A stretch of DNA of 64,000 bases from Mycobacterium sp. Aquia_216 (GTDB lineage: Bacteria > Actinomycetota > Actinomycetes > Mycobacteriales > Mycobacteriaceae), in assembly GCF_026723865.1 (NCBI RefSeq), contig NZ_CP113529.1, positions 496,001 to 560,000 on the forward strand. The letters are read 5' to 3'. Shown in pieces: positions 26,154 through 35,303 of this stretch. The notes under the pieces are model-generated. The model had not been told where the DNA came from and did not search any database. It was given only the letters and a program-made list of their open reading frames with translations. Each line of letters opens with the position of its first letter. Within the stretch, counting starts at the first letter, position 1. Both the position numbers and the translations under genes were made by a program.

Positions 26154-26959
26154 ATGGCGCAATGATTCTGGGTAGAGACGTGCCGAATCAATTTGCAGCC
26201 GGACCAGATTCGTCGCAGCCAGCCCTCGCAGTGCAGCTGGAGCGGGTAATCAAGCGCTACGGAAAAGGTCGGGGGTACATCGCTGCGCTGGGGCCACTGT
26301 CCCTGAGCGTACGGGCTGGGGAGTTCGTCTGTGTCGTCGGTGTTTCCGGCTGCGGCAAGAGCACATTGTTATCGCTGGTCGCCGGGCTCGACAAACCCTC
26401 GGGTGGATCGGTGGACACCGACGCGCACCGTATCGCGATGATGTTCCAAGCGCCCGCACTGTTCCCGTGGCTGACGGCCGCGGCCAACGTGGAGTTGGCC
26501 CTGCGAACGCGGGTGGGGCCGCGCCGGCAACGGCGTGAGCGTGCCCGCGAGATATTGGACACCGTTGGGCTGGCGGACTTCGCCGACAAACGGCCGCACC
26601 AATTGTCCGGCGGTATGCAGCAGCGGGTAGCGCTGGCGCGCGCCCTCGCACAAGACGCCGACGTGCTGCTCATGGACGAGCCGTTCGCCGCCCTGGATGC
26701 CCTGACCCGCGACCGACTGCAAGGCGAGTTGGAGCGAATTGTGTTGGACCGCAACCTGACAGTACTCTTTGTCACGCATAACGTGCGCGAGGCGGTGCGC
26801 CTCGCCGATCGTGTTGTCCTGTTGAGTGAACGGCCTGCAACGGTCCTCGAGGAATTCACCGTGGCGCTGCCCCGCCCGCGCGACATCAATACCGTGGCGG
26901 TGGCGCAACTTGCGGCACACATCACCGAGCGACTCAATCGAAGCGGAAGTGCTCAATGA
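26150..26959 (+). CDS. ABC transporter ATP-binding protein (SsuB/TauB type)
   Basis: This 269-residue ATPase has Walker A GVSGCGKST (residues 64-72), Q-loop MMFQAPALFPWLTA, signature LSGGMQQRVALARAL, Walker B DVLLMDEPFAALD and the switch histidine FVTHNVREA. The sequence pattern is of the nitrate/sulfonate importer class. The GTG start overlaps the upstream stop as GTGA; ATG 26162 is possible. It powers uptake through the permease encoded next, whose start overlaps this stop (ATGA). Confidence 0.93.
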   Translation: MNGAMILGRDVPNQFAAGPDSSQPALAVQLERVIKRYGKGRGYIAALGPLSLSVRAGEFVCVVGVSGCGKSTLLSLVAGLDKPSGGSVDTDAHRIAMMFQAPALFPWLTAAANVELALRTRVGPRRQRRERAREILDTVGLADFADKRPHQLSGGMQQRVALARALAQDADVLLMDEPFAALDALTRDRLQGELERIVLDRNLTVLFVTHNVREAVRLADRVVLLSERPATVLEEFTVALPRPRDINTVAVAQLAAHITERLNRSGSAQ

Positions 26960-27813
26960 CAGCCGATCTGGGCGATGTCGTCCGGGCCGCGGAGCCGGGC
27001 GACGCCGGACCGGCTCACGGCGGACTTATGCACCGGTTCGCGGCCGCTCTTGGGCCGAAACTATTGGCAATTGCCGTGGTTCTTGCCGTCTGGGAGCTGA
27101 TCGTCCTCAGCGGGTGGAAGCCTTCGTTCGTATTACCCGGCCCCGCCGCAGTTGCCGAAAACTTGTGGCATCAGCTGCGCGGCGTGCTGCTGTGGCAGGC
27201 TGTCGCAACGACGATGGGCCGCGCGGTGGTCGGCTTCGCCCTCGCTGCCCTGATCGGTTCCATGGCCGGGGCGCTCATCGCCCGAAACCGACTGCTGCGC
27301 ACCGCCGTCGGTCCCCTGATCACCGGCCTGCAGACGATGCCCGCGATCGCGTGGTTTCCGTTCGCCATCATCTTCTTCGGCTTGAACACCTCGGCGATCC
27401 TGTTCGTCATCGTTATCGGCGCCGCTCCGTCCGTCGCGATCGGAGTGATCTCCGGTGTCGATCACATCTCGCCGCTGCTACTGCGGGCGGCGACAACACT
27501 GCAGCTGCGATCAATCGCCTTATACCGACACGTGATAGTGCCGGGCGCCCTGCCGATGTTCGTCGTCGGACTGAAGCAGGGCTGGGCTTTCGCGTGGCGC
27601 AGCTTGATGGCCGGTGAGCTCGTCGTCTTGGTCGCCAACACTTCCTCGATCGGCGTGCTGCTGGAGAACGCGCAGAATCTGACTGACATGCCTTCGGCGA
27701 TCGCCATCATGACCGTGATCCTCGTGCTCGGCATCGTCGTCGATGCCGTTTTCAGCTTCGCGGACCTGCAGGTCCGGCGGCGGTGGGGTCTGCTGGGCGA
27801 CCATGACGCCTGA
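26956..27813 (+). CDS. ABC transporter permease (SsuC/TauC type)
   Basis: This 285-residue inner-membrane protein has about six hydrophobic segments. The coupling-helix region (GVISGVDHISPLLLRAATTLQLRSIALYRHVIVPGALPMFVVGLKQG) fits the EAA loop of binding-protein-dependent permeases of the sulfonate/nitrate/taurine class. It starts at an ATGA overlap with the ATPase gene. With its two upstream neighbours it forms a complete importer. Confidence 0.92.
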   Translation: MTADLGDVVRAAEPGDAGPAHGGLMHRFAAALGPKLLAIAVVLAVWELIVLSGWKPSFVLPGPAAVAENLWHQLRGVLLWQAVATTMGRAVVGFALAALIGSMAGALIARNRLLRTAVGPLITGLQTMPAIAWFPFAIIFFGLNTSAILFVIVIGAAPSVAIGVISGVDHISPLLLRAATTLQLRSIALYRHVIVPGALPMFVVGLKQGWAFAWRSLMAGELVVLVANTSSIGVLLENAQNLTDMPSAIAIMTVILVLGIVVDAVFSFADLQVRRRWGLLGDHDA

Positions 27814-28900
27814 CGAGAACGGGGGGCGGACACCGTTTCGGCTGTGGGCGTTCGGTGATGCGCACGTGGGCACCGATAAGCACTACGGCCGTGACAGCTT
27901 GGCGGAAGCCATCATTCACTCCGAGCGCGGCGGCTCGGCTGGTGGGCCACCGTTCGAGTGGGATCTGGCCCTCGACGTCGGAGACATGTCGGGTGCCCAC
28001 CACAGCCTGCCCGATGACAACGAGGGACGGGAAGTCTCCCGACAGTTTGGCGCGCTGCGCGGGCACCGCCGCGAGGACATCTACAGCGTGTGCGGCAATC
28101 ACGACCGCAGCGGCCTGGACGAGCCCGAGGGTTGGTGGTGGCGCAAATGGATCGATCCGCTGGGCGAGCACACCGAGACCTCCGGCGTCGATCCGCAAGC
28201 GCGTCGCTTTCCGATCACGGGGTCCTGGGAGCGGTACTCGTTTCAGGTAGGCAATCTGCTCTTCCTGATGATGAGCGACCGTAACGAGCCGACCCAGCGG
28301 ATCGGCCGCGGGACGCTGGGCGGAAATCCCGGCGGCGTGGTCAGCGGTGAGACCTACCAATGGTGGCGGGACATGGTGTTGCGACACCCCGATCTCAACG
28401 TCGTCTCGGTGCATCACTACGTCCTCAAGAACACGACCGTCGCTTCGGGTGAATGGGAAGGGGTTCGCAAGGGGGCCGACGGGCAATGGCACGAGCATTA
28501 CCACCGGCCCTTCGCAGCAGGCACGCCGAACGGAGCGTCCTATCTCTACTGGGTCGATAGCCGGCCAGACTCCGCGCTATTCGAGAGCTTCCTCGCCGAA
28601 CACCCTGGCCGCGTGGCGGTGTGGATCGCCGGACACACGCATACTCACCCCGACGACAACTACGGCGGCAAGACCCACATCGAACGACGCTGGGGAACGT
28701 GGTTCCTCAACGTCGCCTCGCTGAGCCGTCACCACATGCCGCTGACCACGCTGCCCATCAGCAGGTTGTTGACCTTCACACCGGGCAGCTGTCAAGCAAG
28801 CGTGCAGTGCTACCTACACACCGATCAGCACGCCTCCCAGGGTTGGTATCAGCCTGCGGAGCGGACAATCACCGTGCCCCGGCCCTTTCAGTGGCGCTGA
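27803..28900 (+). CDS. Calcineurin-like metallophosphoesterase
   Basis: This 365-residue hydrolase shows the metallophosphoesterase motifs in order: GDAHVG (D-x-H), LDVGDMSG (GD), CGNHDRSG (GNHD), VSVHHYVL (H) and IAGHTHTHPDD (GHxH). It would use two metal ions to hydrolyse a phosphoester. The ATG at 27803 lies within the end of the permease gene, so it is co-translated with the transporter. With the DUF3604 hydrolase at the other end of the cluster, this suggests uptake and hydrolytic breakdown of an ester-type compound; the substrate is not evident. There is no signal peptide, so it acts in the cytoplasm. Confidence 0.88.
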   Translation: MTPDENGGRTPFRLWAFGDAHVGTDKHYGRDSLAEAIIHSERGGSAGGPPFEWDLALDVGDMSGAHHSLPDDNEGREVSRQFGALRGHRREDIYSVCGNHDRSGLDEPEGWWWRKWIDPLGEHTETSGVDPQARRFPITGSWERYSFQVGNLLFLMMSDRNEPTQRIGRGTLGGNPGGVVSGETYQWWRDMVLRHPDLNVVSVHHYVLKNTTVASGEWEGVRKGADGQWHEHYHRPFAAGTPNGASYLYWVDSRPDSALFESFLAEHPGRVAVWIAGHTHTHPDDNYGGKTHIERRWGTWFLNVASLSRHHMPLTTLPISRLLTFTPGSCQASVQCYLHTDQHASQGWYQPAERTITVPRPFQWR

Positions 28901-28954
28901 CTTACGCGCACACCGGCAGCGCAGTGGTCGCGCCGCGCTGATCGCTCCGAAAGC

Positions 28955-29332
28955 TCAGAGCGGGGCCTGATCCGTCAGATTGAGCATGACGTAGGCGAGG
29001 CAGAACAGGAAGTTGAGCACGAGCAGGATCATTCCGGCAAACATCAGTGAGCGGGTGCCCTGGCGCTGGAGTTGTTTGCGTTTCGCGTTGCGCTCGTCGC
29101 GCTTCAGCTGCGTCGCGATCAGCGCGAAATTGACATCGGTCACTTCCTCTTCGGAAACCGGCATGCCCGCAAGCATTTGCTGGAGGCGAACCGGCCCGGT
29201 GTCGACGCCCACGTCCGCGAATGATCGGCACATGCGCCGCGCGCGCCGCTCGCCGACGACCTGATATCGCATATGCAATCGGTGTGGCAGCTGTCCTGAT
29301 TCGTCACCACGGGGATTCGACGCGGTCGTCAC
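28955..29332 (-). CDS. Small single-membrane-helix protein, copy 1 of a paralogous pair
   Basis: This 125-residue protein of unknown function has a basic N-terminal part (GERRARRMCRSFADVGVDTGP) and a C-terminal membrane helix (RSLMFAGMILLVLNFLFCLAYVMLNL). It aligns without gaps over its whole length with the protein at 46806-47186; by hand count about 63 of 125 residues are identical. The GTG at 29332 was chosen because it makes both N-termini colinear (VTTASNPRGDE against MTNRPSPWGNE); an ATG at 29371 is an alternative. The shared core is GVDT-x-P-x-RL-x2-MLAG-x-P. I do not recognise the family by name. Confidence 0.75.
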   Translation of the reverse strand: MTTASNPRGDESGQLPHRLHMRYQVVGERRARRMCRSFADVGVDTGPVRLQQMLAGMPVSEEEVTDVNFALIATQLKRDERNAKRKQLQRQGTRSLMFAGMILLVLNFLFCLAYVMLNLTDQAPL

Positions 29333-29381
29333 AAGCGGGAAGTCTAAACCCGTTGGGGCCATTTCGGGCACCTGACGCAGA

Positions 29382-30740
29382 TTAAATTGGCCGCGTGAAT
29401 TCGCCGGGTTCCGGTATGCCGCCGCGCATCCGGTCGGATGCCGGCAGGTCGAGATAGCGCTCGAGATTGCGGTGCATGTTGATCACCCGGCGCTCCTCGC
29501 CGGAGAGGACCAGGTGAGTGAACCCGGGTTGGTGCATGCCGCGTTGCAACCCCGGCAGCACCTGAATGTCTTGAGTGAGCACAACGCCGGGTTCGGCTTC
29601 CCCGGCGGACATCCGCACGTCCGTCGGTTTGGTGCGCGGTGCGCCCGGCGCCATCCGCGTCATCAGGAACATGACCAGCTCGCCGTGATCGGGATCCGGG
29701 CCGGGACGCGAGGACAGGATCGTCAAGTGGTCGGCGTTGGCCAAAAAGCTCATGTTCGGGAACACGTTGTACTGGTGCAGCCGGGTGACCCGGTCGGTGT
29801 CGGCCCACTCCAGGTCGACTCCCCGGCTGGCCGCGAAATCTCGGGTGCGTGCCGCGATCAGATCCTGGACCGTCTGTCCGGGTCGGCGTTCGTCGGCAGG
29901 GAAAGGGGTGCCCTCGGCGGCCCCCATCAGCGCACCCTGGGTGTAAACGTAAGCGTCCCAGACCTCTTCGTCGCTCAGCGCGCCCTCGAAGCGCGGGCTC
30001 GGAACGCCGTAGGGCTGGTCAGATTTGCCGGTATGGCCCCAAATCTGTTGTGGCGCGTGGATGTCGTCGACGCAACGCAGCAATTCCGGATGCAGGGTCT
30101 GGATGTGGTAGGTCTCGCTGTACCCGTCGGCGATCGTCTTCCAGTTCGCCGCGACCTCGACCGTGAGCGTCGCGTAGCAGCGGAAGTCCTCGAGCTGACA
30201 CCAGGCGATATCATGGGGGACCGCCTCCAGGTACTCGATCAGCGGCATCGCGTCGACGTCGAGGTTGACGAAGACCAGTCCTTGCCAGCTTTCCACCTTG
30301 GCCGCCAGCAACGGAAAGTCGGACATGTGCAGCGCGCCGAAGCCTTTGCGATTGGGAACCCGCTTGAGCACGCCGGCCAGATCCCAGGCCCAACCGTGAT
30401 AGCCGCATTTGAGCTCGCGCAATCCCGAACCCGAGCCGGTGCACAGCGAGTTGCCGCGATGGCGACAGGCATTCTGGAATGCGCGCAGCACGCCGTCGTC
30501 ACCGCGGACGATCAGCACCCCGTATGGGCCGCAGCGGTATTCGAAGTAGTCGCCCGGCTGCGCGACGTGGTCGATCATGCAGGCCAGCTGCCAGACCTTG
30601 GGCCACATCCGCTCGATCTCCAGCGCCGCGAACGCCGCTGAGTAGTAGCGCTCGGCCGGCACCAAAGTCGGGCCCGGCAGCGGGGTGCCGATGGCGTCCT
30701 CGTCGCGGCTGCGCGTCGGGTTGCCCGCGGCTGCCTTCAT
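29382..30740 (-). CDS. Rieske-type aromatic-ring-hydroxylating oxygenase, alpha subunit
   Basis: This 452-residue oxygenase has the Rieske 2Fe-2S motifs Cys92-x-His94 (ACRHRGN) and Cys112-x2-His115 (KCGYHGWAWD). The mononuclear iron site is GYSETYHIQTLHPE (His212, His217). It would hydroxylate or O/N-demethylate an aromatic or related substrate using electrons from a reductase not encoded here. It follows the amidohydrolase gene by 11 bases on the same strand, so the two are probably one operon. No beta subunit gene is adjacent, consistent with a homotrimeric type. Confidence 0.92.
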   Translation of the reverse strand: MKAAAGNPTRSRDEDAIGTPLPGPTLVPAERYYSAAFAALEIERMWPKVWQLACMIDHVAQPGDYFEYRCGPYGVLIVRGDDGVLRAFQNACRHRGNSLCTGSGSGLRELKCGYHGWAWDLAGVLKRVPNRKGFGALHMSDFPLLAAKVESWQGLVFVNLDVDAMPLIEYLEAVPHDIAWCQLEDFRCYATLTVEVAANWKTIADGYSETYHIQTLHPELLRCVDDIHAPQQIWGHTGKSDQPYGVPSPRFEGALSDEEVWDAYVYTQGALMGAAEGTPFPADERRPGQTVQDLIAARTRDFAASRGVDLEWADTDRVTRLHQYNVFPNMSFLANADHLTILSSRPGPDPDHGELVMFLMTRMAPGAPRTKPTDVRMSAGEAEPGVVLTQDIQVLPGLQRGMHQPGFTHLVLSGEERRVINMHRNLERYLDLPASDRMRGGIPEPGEFTRPI

Positions 30741-30751
30741 GTGTGCGGGCC

Positions 30752-32512
30752 CTAGCGTGCTCCGCGCACCAAGCGCCCGGGCCGTGCTCCGGTGTCGACG
30801 TCTTTGCGGCGGGTCACGGTTCCGCTGACGATGGTCGCCGCGTATCCGCTGGCCCCCTGCAGAATCCGGTTGCCACCGGCGGGCAGGTCCCAGGCCATTG
30901 CGGCCGGGTGCAGCGTCAGCGCGTTCATGTCGATGACGTTGAGGTCGGCTTTCTTGCCGCGTTCGATGGTGCCGCGGTCGGTGAGGCCGAACAGGTGGGC
31001 GGTGTCATGCGATTGCTTGCGGATCACGTGTTCCAGCGACAGCTTCTCGCCGCGGTGCCGGTCGCGCGCCCAGTGTGTGAGCAGGAACGTGGGATAGGAA
31101 GCGTCGCAGATCATTCCGCAGTGCGCGCCGCCGTCGGACAGGCCCAGCACGCCGGCCGGGTGCAGCATCATCTCGCGGATCGCATCGTGGTTGCCGTCGG
31201 AGTAGTTGAACAGCGGCAGCATCAGCATCGCGGTCGCGTTCTGTTCGAGCATCAGGTCATACAGCGTGGACAACGGGTCTTCGCCGCGGGCTTGGGCGAT
31301 GGCGGCCACGGTGCGGTCCGGGGTGGGCTCGTAGTCCGGCGGGTTGCCGAGAGCGTACAGCCGTTTCAGGGAGTGTTGCACCATCGCGAACATGCCGTCG
31401 AACAACAGGGTCGGGTCGGCGGGCAGGTCGTCTTCGGACAGGATGGCGGCCTTCACCGCGGGGTCGGCCAGCCGCTGCCCGAGTTCCTCGCGGCCGCACT
31501 CGGCCTTCAGCCGGCGATAGGTGGGCCGGTGGCTGAAGCCGTGGTGGCCCTGGAATCCGAACATCATGCCGAACGGGCGCGCCGCGATCTGGGGGTACAG
31601 TCGGGCGCCCTCGGCGTGCGCGTCCGCGGAGAGGTCCATCATTTCGCGCCACAATTTCGGATCGGCGTCCACCTGGATCAGCGCGAACGACACCGGCCGG
31701 TCGATCTCGCCGCTCAACCGGCGCATCCAGTCCAGTTCCTTTTTCGGGGCGACGATGTCCTCGCCCGCGGATCCCTGCGGGGCCAGCTCGAACACCGCCT
31801 GTCCCCCGGCCGCCATGGCCCGGCCGAGACCGAACAGTTCGTCCTCGGCGGCAAACGTGCCGGGCACCGGCTCGCCGTCCATCGCGCGGTGTCCCATCGT
31901 GCGCGACGTCGAAAAGCCGAGCGCCCCGGCTTCGATCGCTTCGGTGACCAGGCGGCCCATCGCCGCGATGTCCTCGGGCGTGGCCGGCTCATTGCGGGCG
32001 CCCCGCTCGCCCATCGCGTAGGCGCGAATGGCCCCGTGCGCCACCTGGCTACCCACGTCGACCGCGTAGTTCTGCTTGCCGATCGCGTCGAGGTACTCCG
32101 GATAGGTCTCCCAGTCCCAGGTGATGCCCTCGGTCAGCGCGGTGCCGGGGATGTCCTCTACACCCTCCATCAACTCGATCAACCACTGCTCACTACCCGG
32201 ACGCACCGGGGCGAAGCCGACGCCGCAGTTGCCGGTCACGAGCGTCGTGACACCGTGGCCGCTGGACGGCTCCAGCAGGCTGTCCCAGCTGACCTGCCCG
32301 TCGTAGTGGGTGTGGATATCGACGAAACCGGGGGCCACCACATGCCCTGTCGCGTCGATGGTTTCGGCCGCTTCACCGCCCATCGCGGGATCGCTGGCAC
32401 CGCGGCGCACCACGTCGACGATCTTGCCGTCTTTGATGGCGATGTCGGCCTGGTAACGCTCGGCACCCGTTCCGTCGACGACAGTGCCACCGGTGATTTT
32501 GAGGTCGAACAC
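30752..32512 (-). CDS. N-acyl-D-amino-acid deacylase-type amidohydrolase
   Basis: This 586-residue enzyme belongs to the amidohydrolase superfamily. It has an N-terminal composite beta domain, the metal site [13 protein letters not shown] (His67, His69), GNCGVG, and the late [17 protein letters not shown] loop with the catalytic Asp, typical of D-aminoacylase-like members. It closes with [12 protein letters not shown] and a return to the beta domain. It probably removes an acyl group from an amide, but many such annotated proteins act on other amides. It is the first gene of a pair with the Rieske oxygenase, which suggests sequential hydrolysis and oxygenation of one compound. Confidence 0.88.
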   Translation of the reverse strand: MFDLKITGGTVVDGTGAERYQADIAIKDGKIVDVVRRGASDPAMGGEAAETIDATGHVVAPGFVDIHTHYDGQVSWDSLLEPSSGHGVTTLVTGNCGVGFAPVRPGSEQWLIELMEGVEDIPGTALTEGITWDWETYPEYLDAIGKQNYAVDVGSQVAHGAIRAYAMGERGARNEPATPEDIAAMGRLVTEAIEAGALGFSTSRTMGHRAMDGEPVPGTFAAEDELFGLGRAMAAGGQAVFELAPQGSAGEDIVAPKKELDWMRRLSGEIDRPVSFALIQVDADPKLWREMMDLSADAHAEGARLYPQIAARPFGMMFGFQGHHGFSHRPTYRRLKAECGREELGQRLADPAVKAAILSEDDLPADPTLLFDGMFAMVQHSLKRLYALGNPPDYEPTPDRTVAAIAQARGEDPLSTLYDLMLEQNATAMLMLPLFNYSDGNHDAIREMMLHPAGVLGLSDGGAHCGMICDASYPTFLLTHWARDRHRGEKLSLEHVIRKQSHDTAHLFGLTDRGTIERGKKADLNVIDMNALTLHPAAMAWDLPAGGNRILQGASGYAATIVSGTVTRRKDVDTGARPGRLVRGAR

Positions 32513-32784
32513 GAGTTTCCTCCGAGTCTTCCGGGGTCGCCATGGGCTGGCTGGCCGAAGCTGGTGGACACGAGACCGGGGAACGCCCGGCCTCGGCCGC
32601 CCATTACGCTACGCCCCGTACCGTAAATAGTGAAGCGCTTCCCGGCGATTGATCCAGTCGATGAGCCTTTCCAACAACGGGACCCGCGCCACCAGACAGG
32701 CTGGTGGCGGTCGGCCTCACCGCGGCTTATTCGGTGGAATTCAAGAGCATGTTCTGGGGCCGCATCCCCAGCGCCGTCGGGAAA

Positions 32785-33018
32785 TCACAACTGCATCTGT
32801 TCGCCCAGGATGTCCCGCTGCTCTTCGTCGGTGGTCGCGTAAGCCGCGCTGGCTGCTTGCAGCGTCGCGGCGAGGGCCGTCGCGGCGTGCGCGATCGCTC
32901 CGCCCGCGCCGGCGCGGGCGCTCTCCGCCCTCGCCGCCGCGACATTGGTCCAACCGCAGACCGGGCCATGGGAATACCAGAGCGTCACGTGGTGGGGAAA
33001 GTAATCAAGGTAAGCCAT
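32785..33018 (-). CDS. Short EspC-like type VII secretion-associated protein
   Basis: This 77-residue protein has a very strong AGGAGG ribosome site, so its start is secure. From SHGPVCGWTN onward it aligns with the C-terminal half of ESX-1 EspC (THGPYCSQFN in M. tuberculosis, from memory). It ends with the type VII export signal Y-x-x-x-D in AAYATTDEEQ. Ordinary EspC-like proteins have some 40 residues before the SHGP segment, here only about 15, so the first helix of the usual hairpin is shortened. It follows the EspA-like gene by 51 bases, the same gene order as espA-espC. Function is inferred by homology only. Confidence 0.7.
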   Translation of the reverse strand: MAYLDYFPHHVTLWYSHGPVCGWTNVAAARAESARAGAGGAIAHAATALAATLQAASAAYATTDEEQRDILGEQMQL

Positions 33019-33069
33019 TTGTATCCTCCTGAAGGTTCGGCGCTTCGTAACCGCAACGGCGTTCGCGCG

Positions 33070-34530
33070 CTACGGTTTTGACTCGCTAGTCCGGTCAAGG
33101 GTGCTACCCTCTCGCGTCTCTTTGCGTGCGGATGTTTCGGTGTCGACAGGCGCACGTTCGGCTATTGCCCCGCCCGCGGCGGCTTGTGCGTACGGGCCTG
33201 CATCGGCCTCGGCGGCGCCCGCCTTGTCGGCGGCCGCCCCCGTATCCGGCTTGACCGACGCCGAGTGACGCGCCGCCTTGCCGCCGCTGGAAACAGTTTG
33301 GCCTGAACCGCTCTGCCCGCTGGCCACCGTGGGCATGCCCCCGATGACGCCGGCCGGAGCGCCGCCACCCACCGGGTAGTCGCGCCGGCCACCCGACGCG
33401 GCCGGCACCTCACCCGCGTCCGCCGAGTCGCGCGATCCGCTGCCCGACGTGGACCGGCGCCCCGCACTGCTCTGGGCAGCGTCTCTGTTCACGGAGCTGC
33501 CCGACGCGCCGCCCGTGCCGGTGGGCGATGGCTGCACGCCGGCTGAGGGGCTGGTGGCCGGCGGAGCGGGCTGAAGCTTCGCATATAGCGCGTCCGCTCG
33601 CTTTTGTACCGCCTCGTATTCCGCCTTCTGCGTGTCCACCTGCGCACCGTTGTCCGCGGAAAAAAGCATCTGACTGGCTATAGCGCCAACGGCTGTGGAA
33701 AGCGCGATGGCCGCTACCGAGACCTGGAAGGCCTCCGATATCTCGGGGCCGATTTCAGGGATGAAATCAAGTGCTATGGCAATAGGTATGGCTACCTCGA
33801 TCAGCTTCCTCGCGGTGGCGATGAGATTCCGCGTAATGATGAGCTGGTCCATCTCCGCTCGAAAGACATCCGCCATTTGGGCGTCCACTCTTGCCATGTC
33901 GCCCATAAGCGTTTGTAGTTGCACAACGGTCTCGGCATAGCTATCCGACGCGATACCAGTCCATTCGGATGTCGGCATGAGTTGTCGCACCGCAGCGCTG
34001 CCATTATTGAACTGCTCGGCCCCGTCGGTAAAGTCCTCCCCGACGTCGTTGGCAAGCCCGACGGTGAAGTTAAGACCCTGCAGGCAAGTGCCAGTTCTCT
34101 GAAGTATGACCGTCGTGGTCCCGAGCGTCTTGATGAGATCGTTTAAGCCAGAGTGTGTCATGGCAAGGTTTATGCCCTGGGGGACGAGAGAAAGCGTATC
34201 CAAGGCTGCGGCCCAATAGTTGCCACTTGCGAGGTCGCTGTAAATAGAGTAGCCAGTCGCGGCTAAACTCGCGATTAGAACGACTTCCTCGCCGGTGAAG
34301 GACGTTCCCTTGACAGTGAATTTCTTCGCGGCAAAGTCGGAGTACTTGTAAGCGGCCATGCCGCCGACGGCAATTGCGGCTGCACCCCCGGTCGCGAGAC
34401 CCACTATCCCTTCGGTTGTCCAATCCCCGGGGACTGCGGCGACGGCCGATCCGACGTCGCTGTTGCTCCATTCACTCACTTGTTTTGACAGGGTCGTGAG
34501 GTATTCGGGTGAAACCACCAAATTTGCCAT
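33070..34530 (-). CDS. EspA-like ESX-1 secretion-associated protein
   Basis: This 486-residue protein has an N-terminal region with hydrophobic segments (residues 40-120). An EspA-like core follows: SEWTGIASDSYAETV (W-x-G at 190-192) and TRNLIATARKLIEVAIPIAIALDFIPEIGPEISEAFQ. Last is a Pro/Ser/Gly/Ala-rich low-complexity tail that ends with AERAPVDTE, close to the AERAPVEAD near the EspA C-terminus. Those matches are from memory of M. tuberculosis EspA. EspA is co-secreted with EspC by ESX-1, and an EspC-like gene is next here. The N-terminal 180 residues have no EspA counterpart that I recall. Confidence in the Esp family call is moderate to good. Confidence 0.75.
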   Translation of the reverse strand: MANLVVSPEYLTTLSKQVSEWSNSDVGSAVAAVPGDWTTEGIVGLATGGAAAIAVGGMAAYKYSDFAAKKFTVKGTSFTGEEVVLIASLAATGYSIYSDLASGNYWAAALDTLSLVPQGINLAMTHSGLNDLIKTLGTTTVILQRTGTCLQGLNFTVGLANDVGEDFTDGAEQFNNGSAAVRQLMPTSEWTGIASDSYAETVVQLQTLMGDMARVDAQMADVFRAEMDQLIITRNLIATARKLIEVAIPIAIALDFIPEIGPEISEAFQVSVAAIALSTAVGAIASQMLFSADNGAQVDTQKAEYEAVQKRADALYAKLQPAPPATSPSAGVQPSPTGTGGASGSSVNRDAAQSSAGRRSTSGSGSRDSADAGEVPAASGGRRDYPVGGGAPAGVIGGMPTVASGQSGSGQTVSSGGKAARHSASVKPDTGAAADKAGAAEADAGPYAQAAAGGAIAERAPVDTETSARKETREGSTLDRTSESKP

Positions 34531-34737
34531 GAATTATTCCCAACTGCTCGGATCAACCGTCTGATGTCGAGTTCTGTAGCCGTGACCACCGGGTGTGGCG
34601 CTCCTGCGCCTCGTCAGTCCGGCTGATCTACAGATTCCGCATTGAAGCCTTGCGGCGCCGATACTTTGAGGGCACAGACGGGGAGCTGATCGTGGCTTAC
34701 CTACTCCTCGCGTTACCCGCCTAGTTCGACGTGCCTC

Positions 34738-35157
34738 TTACGCTAACACCGGGTGTTTGGTGTCCTGTGCACTAATTTTTGGGCTTAGTAAAGACGCACG
34801 CCACGAAGACTTAATACTGGAGCCGTAGGTCGGGATATTGTGTCTTCGGCGCTCGTGGTTGGTGTCGAACAAGAGCGCATCGAAGAGTCGGCGAAACTCG
34901 TTGACCGCGAACGTGGTCAGGCCCGCGGGCCCGAGGCCAGCCCCAGGGGATGAGCGCGCCGGCATGCCGCACGGTTCGTAGTGGGCGAAGCTCGGCGCGA
35001 TCCGGTCGATCATCATCGAGTACTCTGTCGACCACCGATCGGGGCCTACGCGGTGAACCGTGGTGACCGCAGCCAATTCGATTGGCTTCACAACCATCAA
35101 ACGATGCGCGGTCACCGCTCTGACCAGCGCAGACATGCCCAGAACCGTCAGCCGCAA
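34738..35157 (-). CDS. Unrecognised open frame between the EspL-like and EspA-like genes
   Basis: An open frame of 139 codons from TTG 35157 (ATG 35136 also possible) lies in the 773-base gap of the Esp-like module, on the same strand. The middle part uses GC-rich third positions, but the last 30 codons do not, and no ribosome site is evident. No motif, signal peptide or membrane segment is visible (DRWSTEYSMMIDRIAPSF is the most protein-like part). It may be a real lineage-specific gene or a decayed one. The rest of the gap, 34531-34737 and 35158-35303, shows nothing recognisable. Confidence 0.3.
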   Translation of the reverse strand: MRLTVLGMSALVRAVTAHRLMVVKPIELAAVTTVHRVGPDRWSTEYSMMIDRIAPSFAHYEPCGMPARSSPGAGLGPAGLTTFAVNEFRRLFDALLFDTNHERRRHNIPTYGSSIKSSWRASLLSPKISAQDTKHPVLA

Positions 35158-35303
35158 TCTACGGCTGCAGTACTAGACCGTAGGGGAGTTACCGCCGGCG
35201 CCGTCCAACACTGTTCGCCGCCGCCAGGATGGTGCGACGGCTCGAGGGAAGGCCCCAGCCGCAGCGGCGTTCCCGTGCACCCGCGGCGCAAGCCTGCAGC
35301 ATG

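Noticed and set aside
30479..32626. Very long plus-strand open frame opposite the amidohydrolase and Rieske genes
   Set aside because: It is the antisense shadow of two well-supported genes, and its translation is low-complexity Arg/Ala/Gly/Val-rich without motifs.
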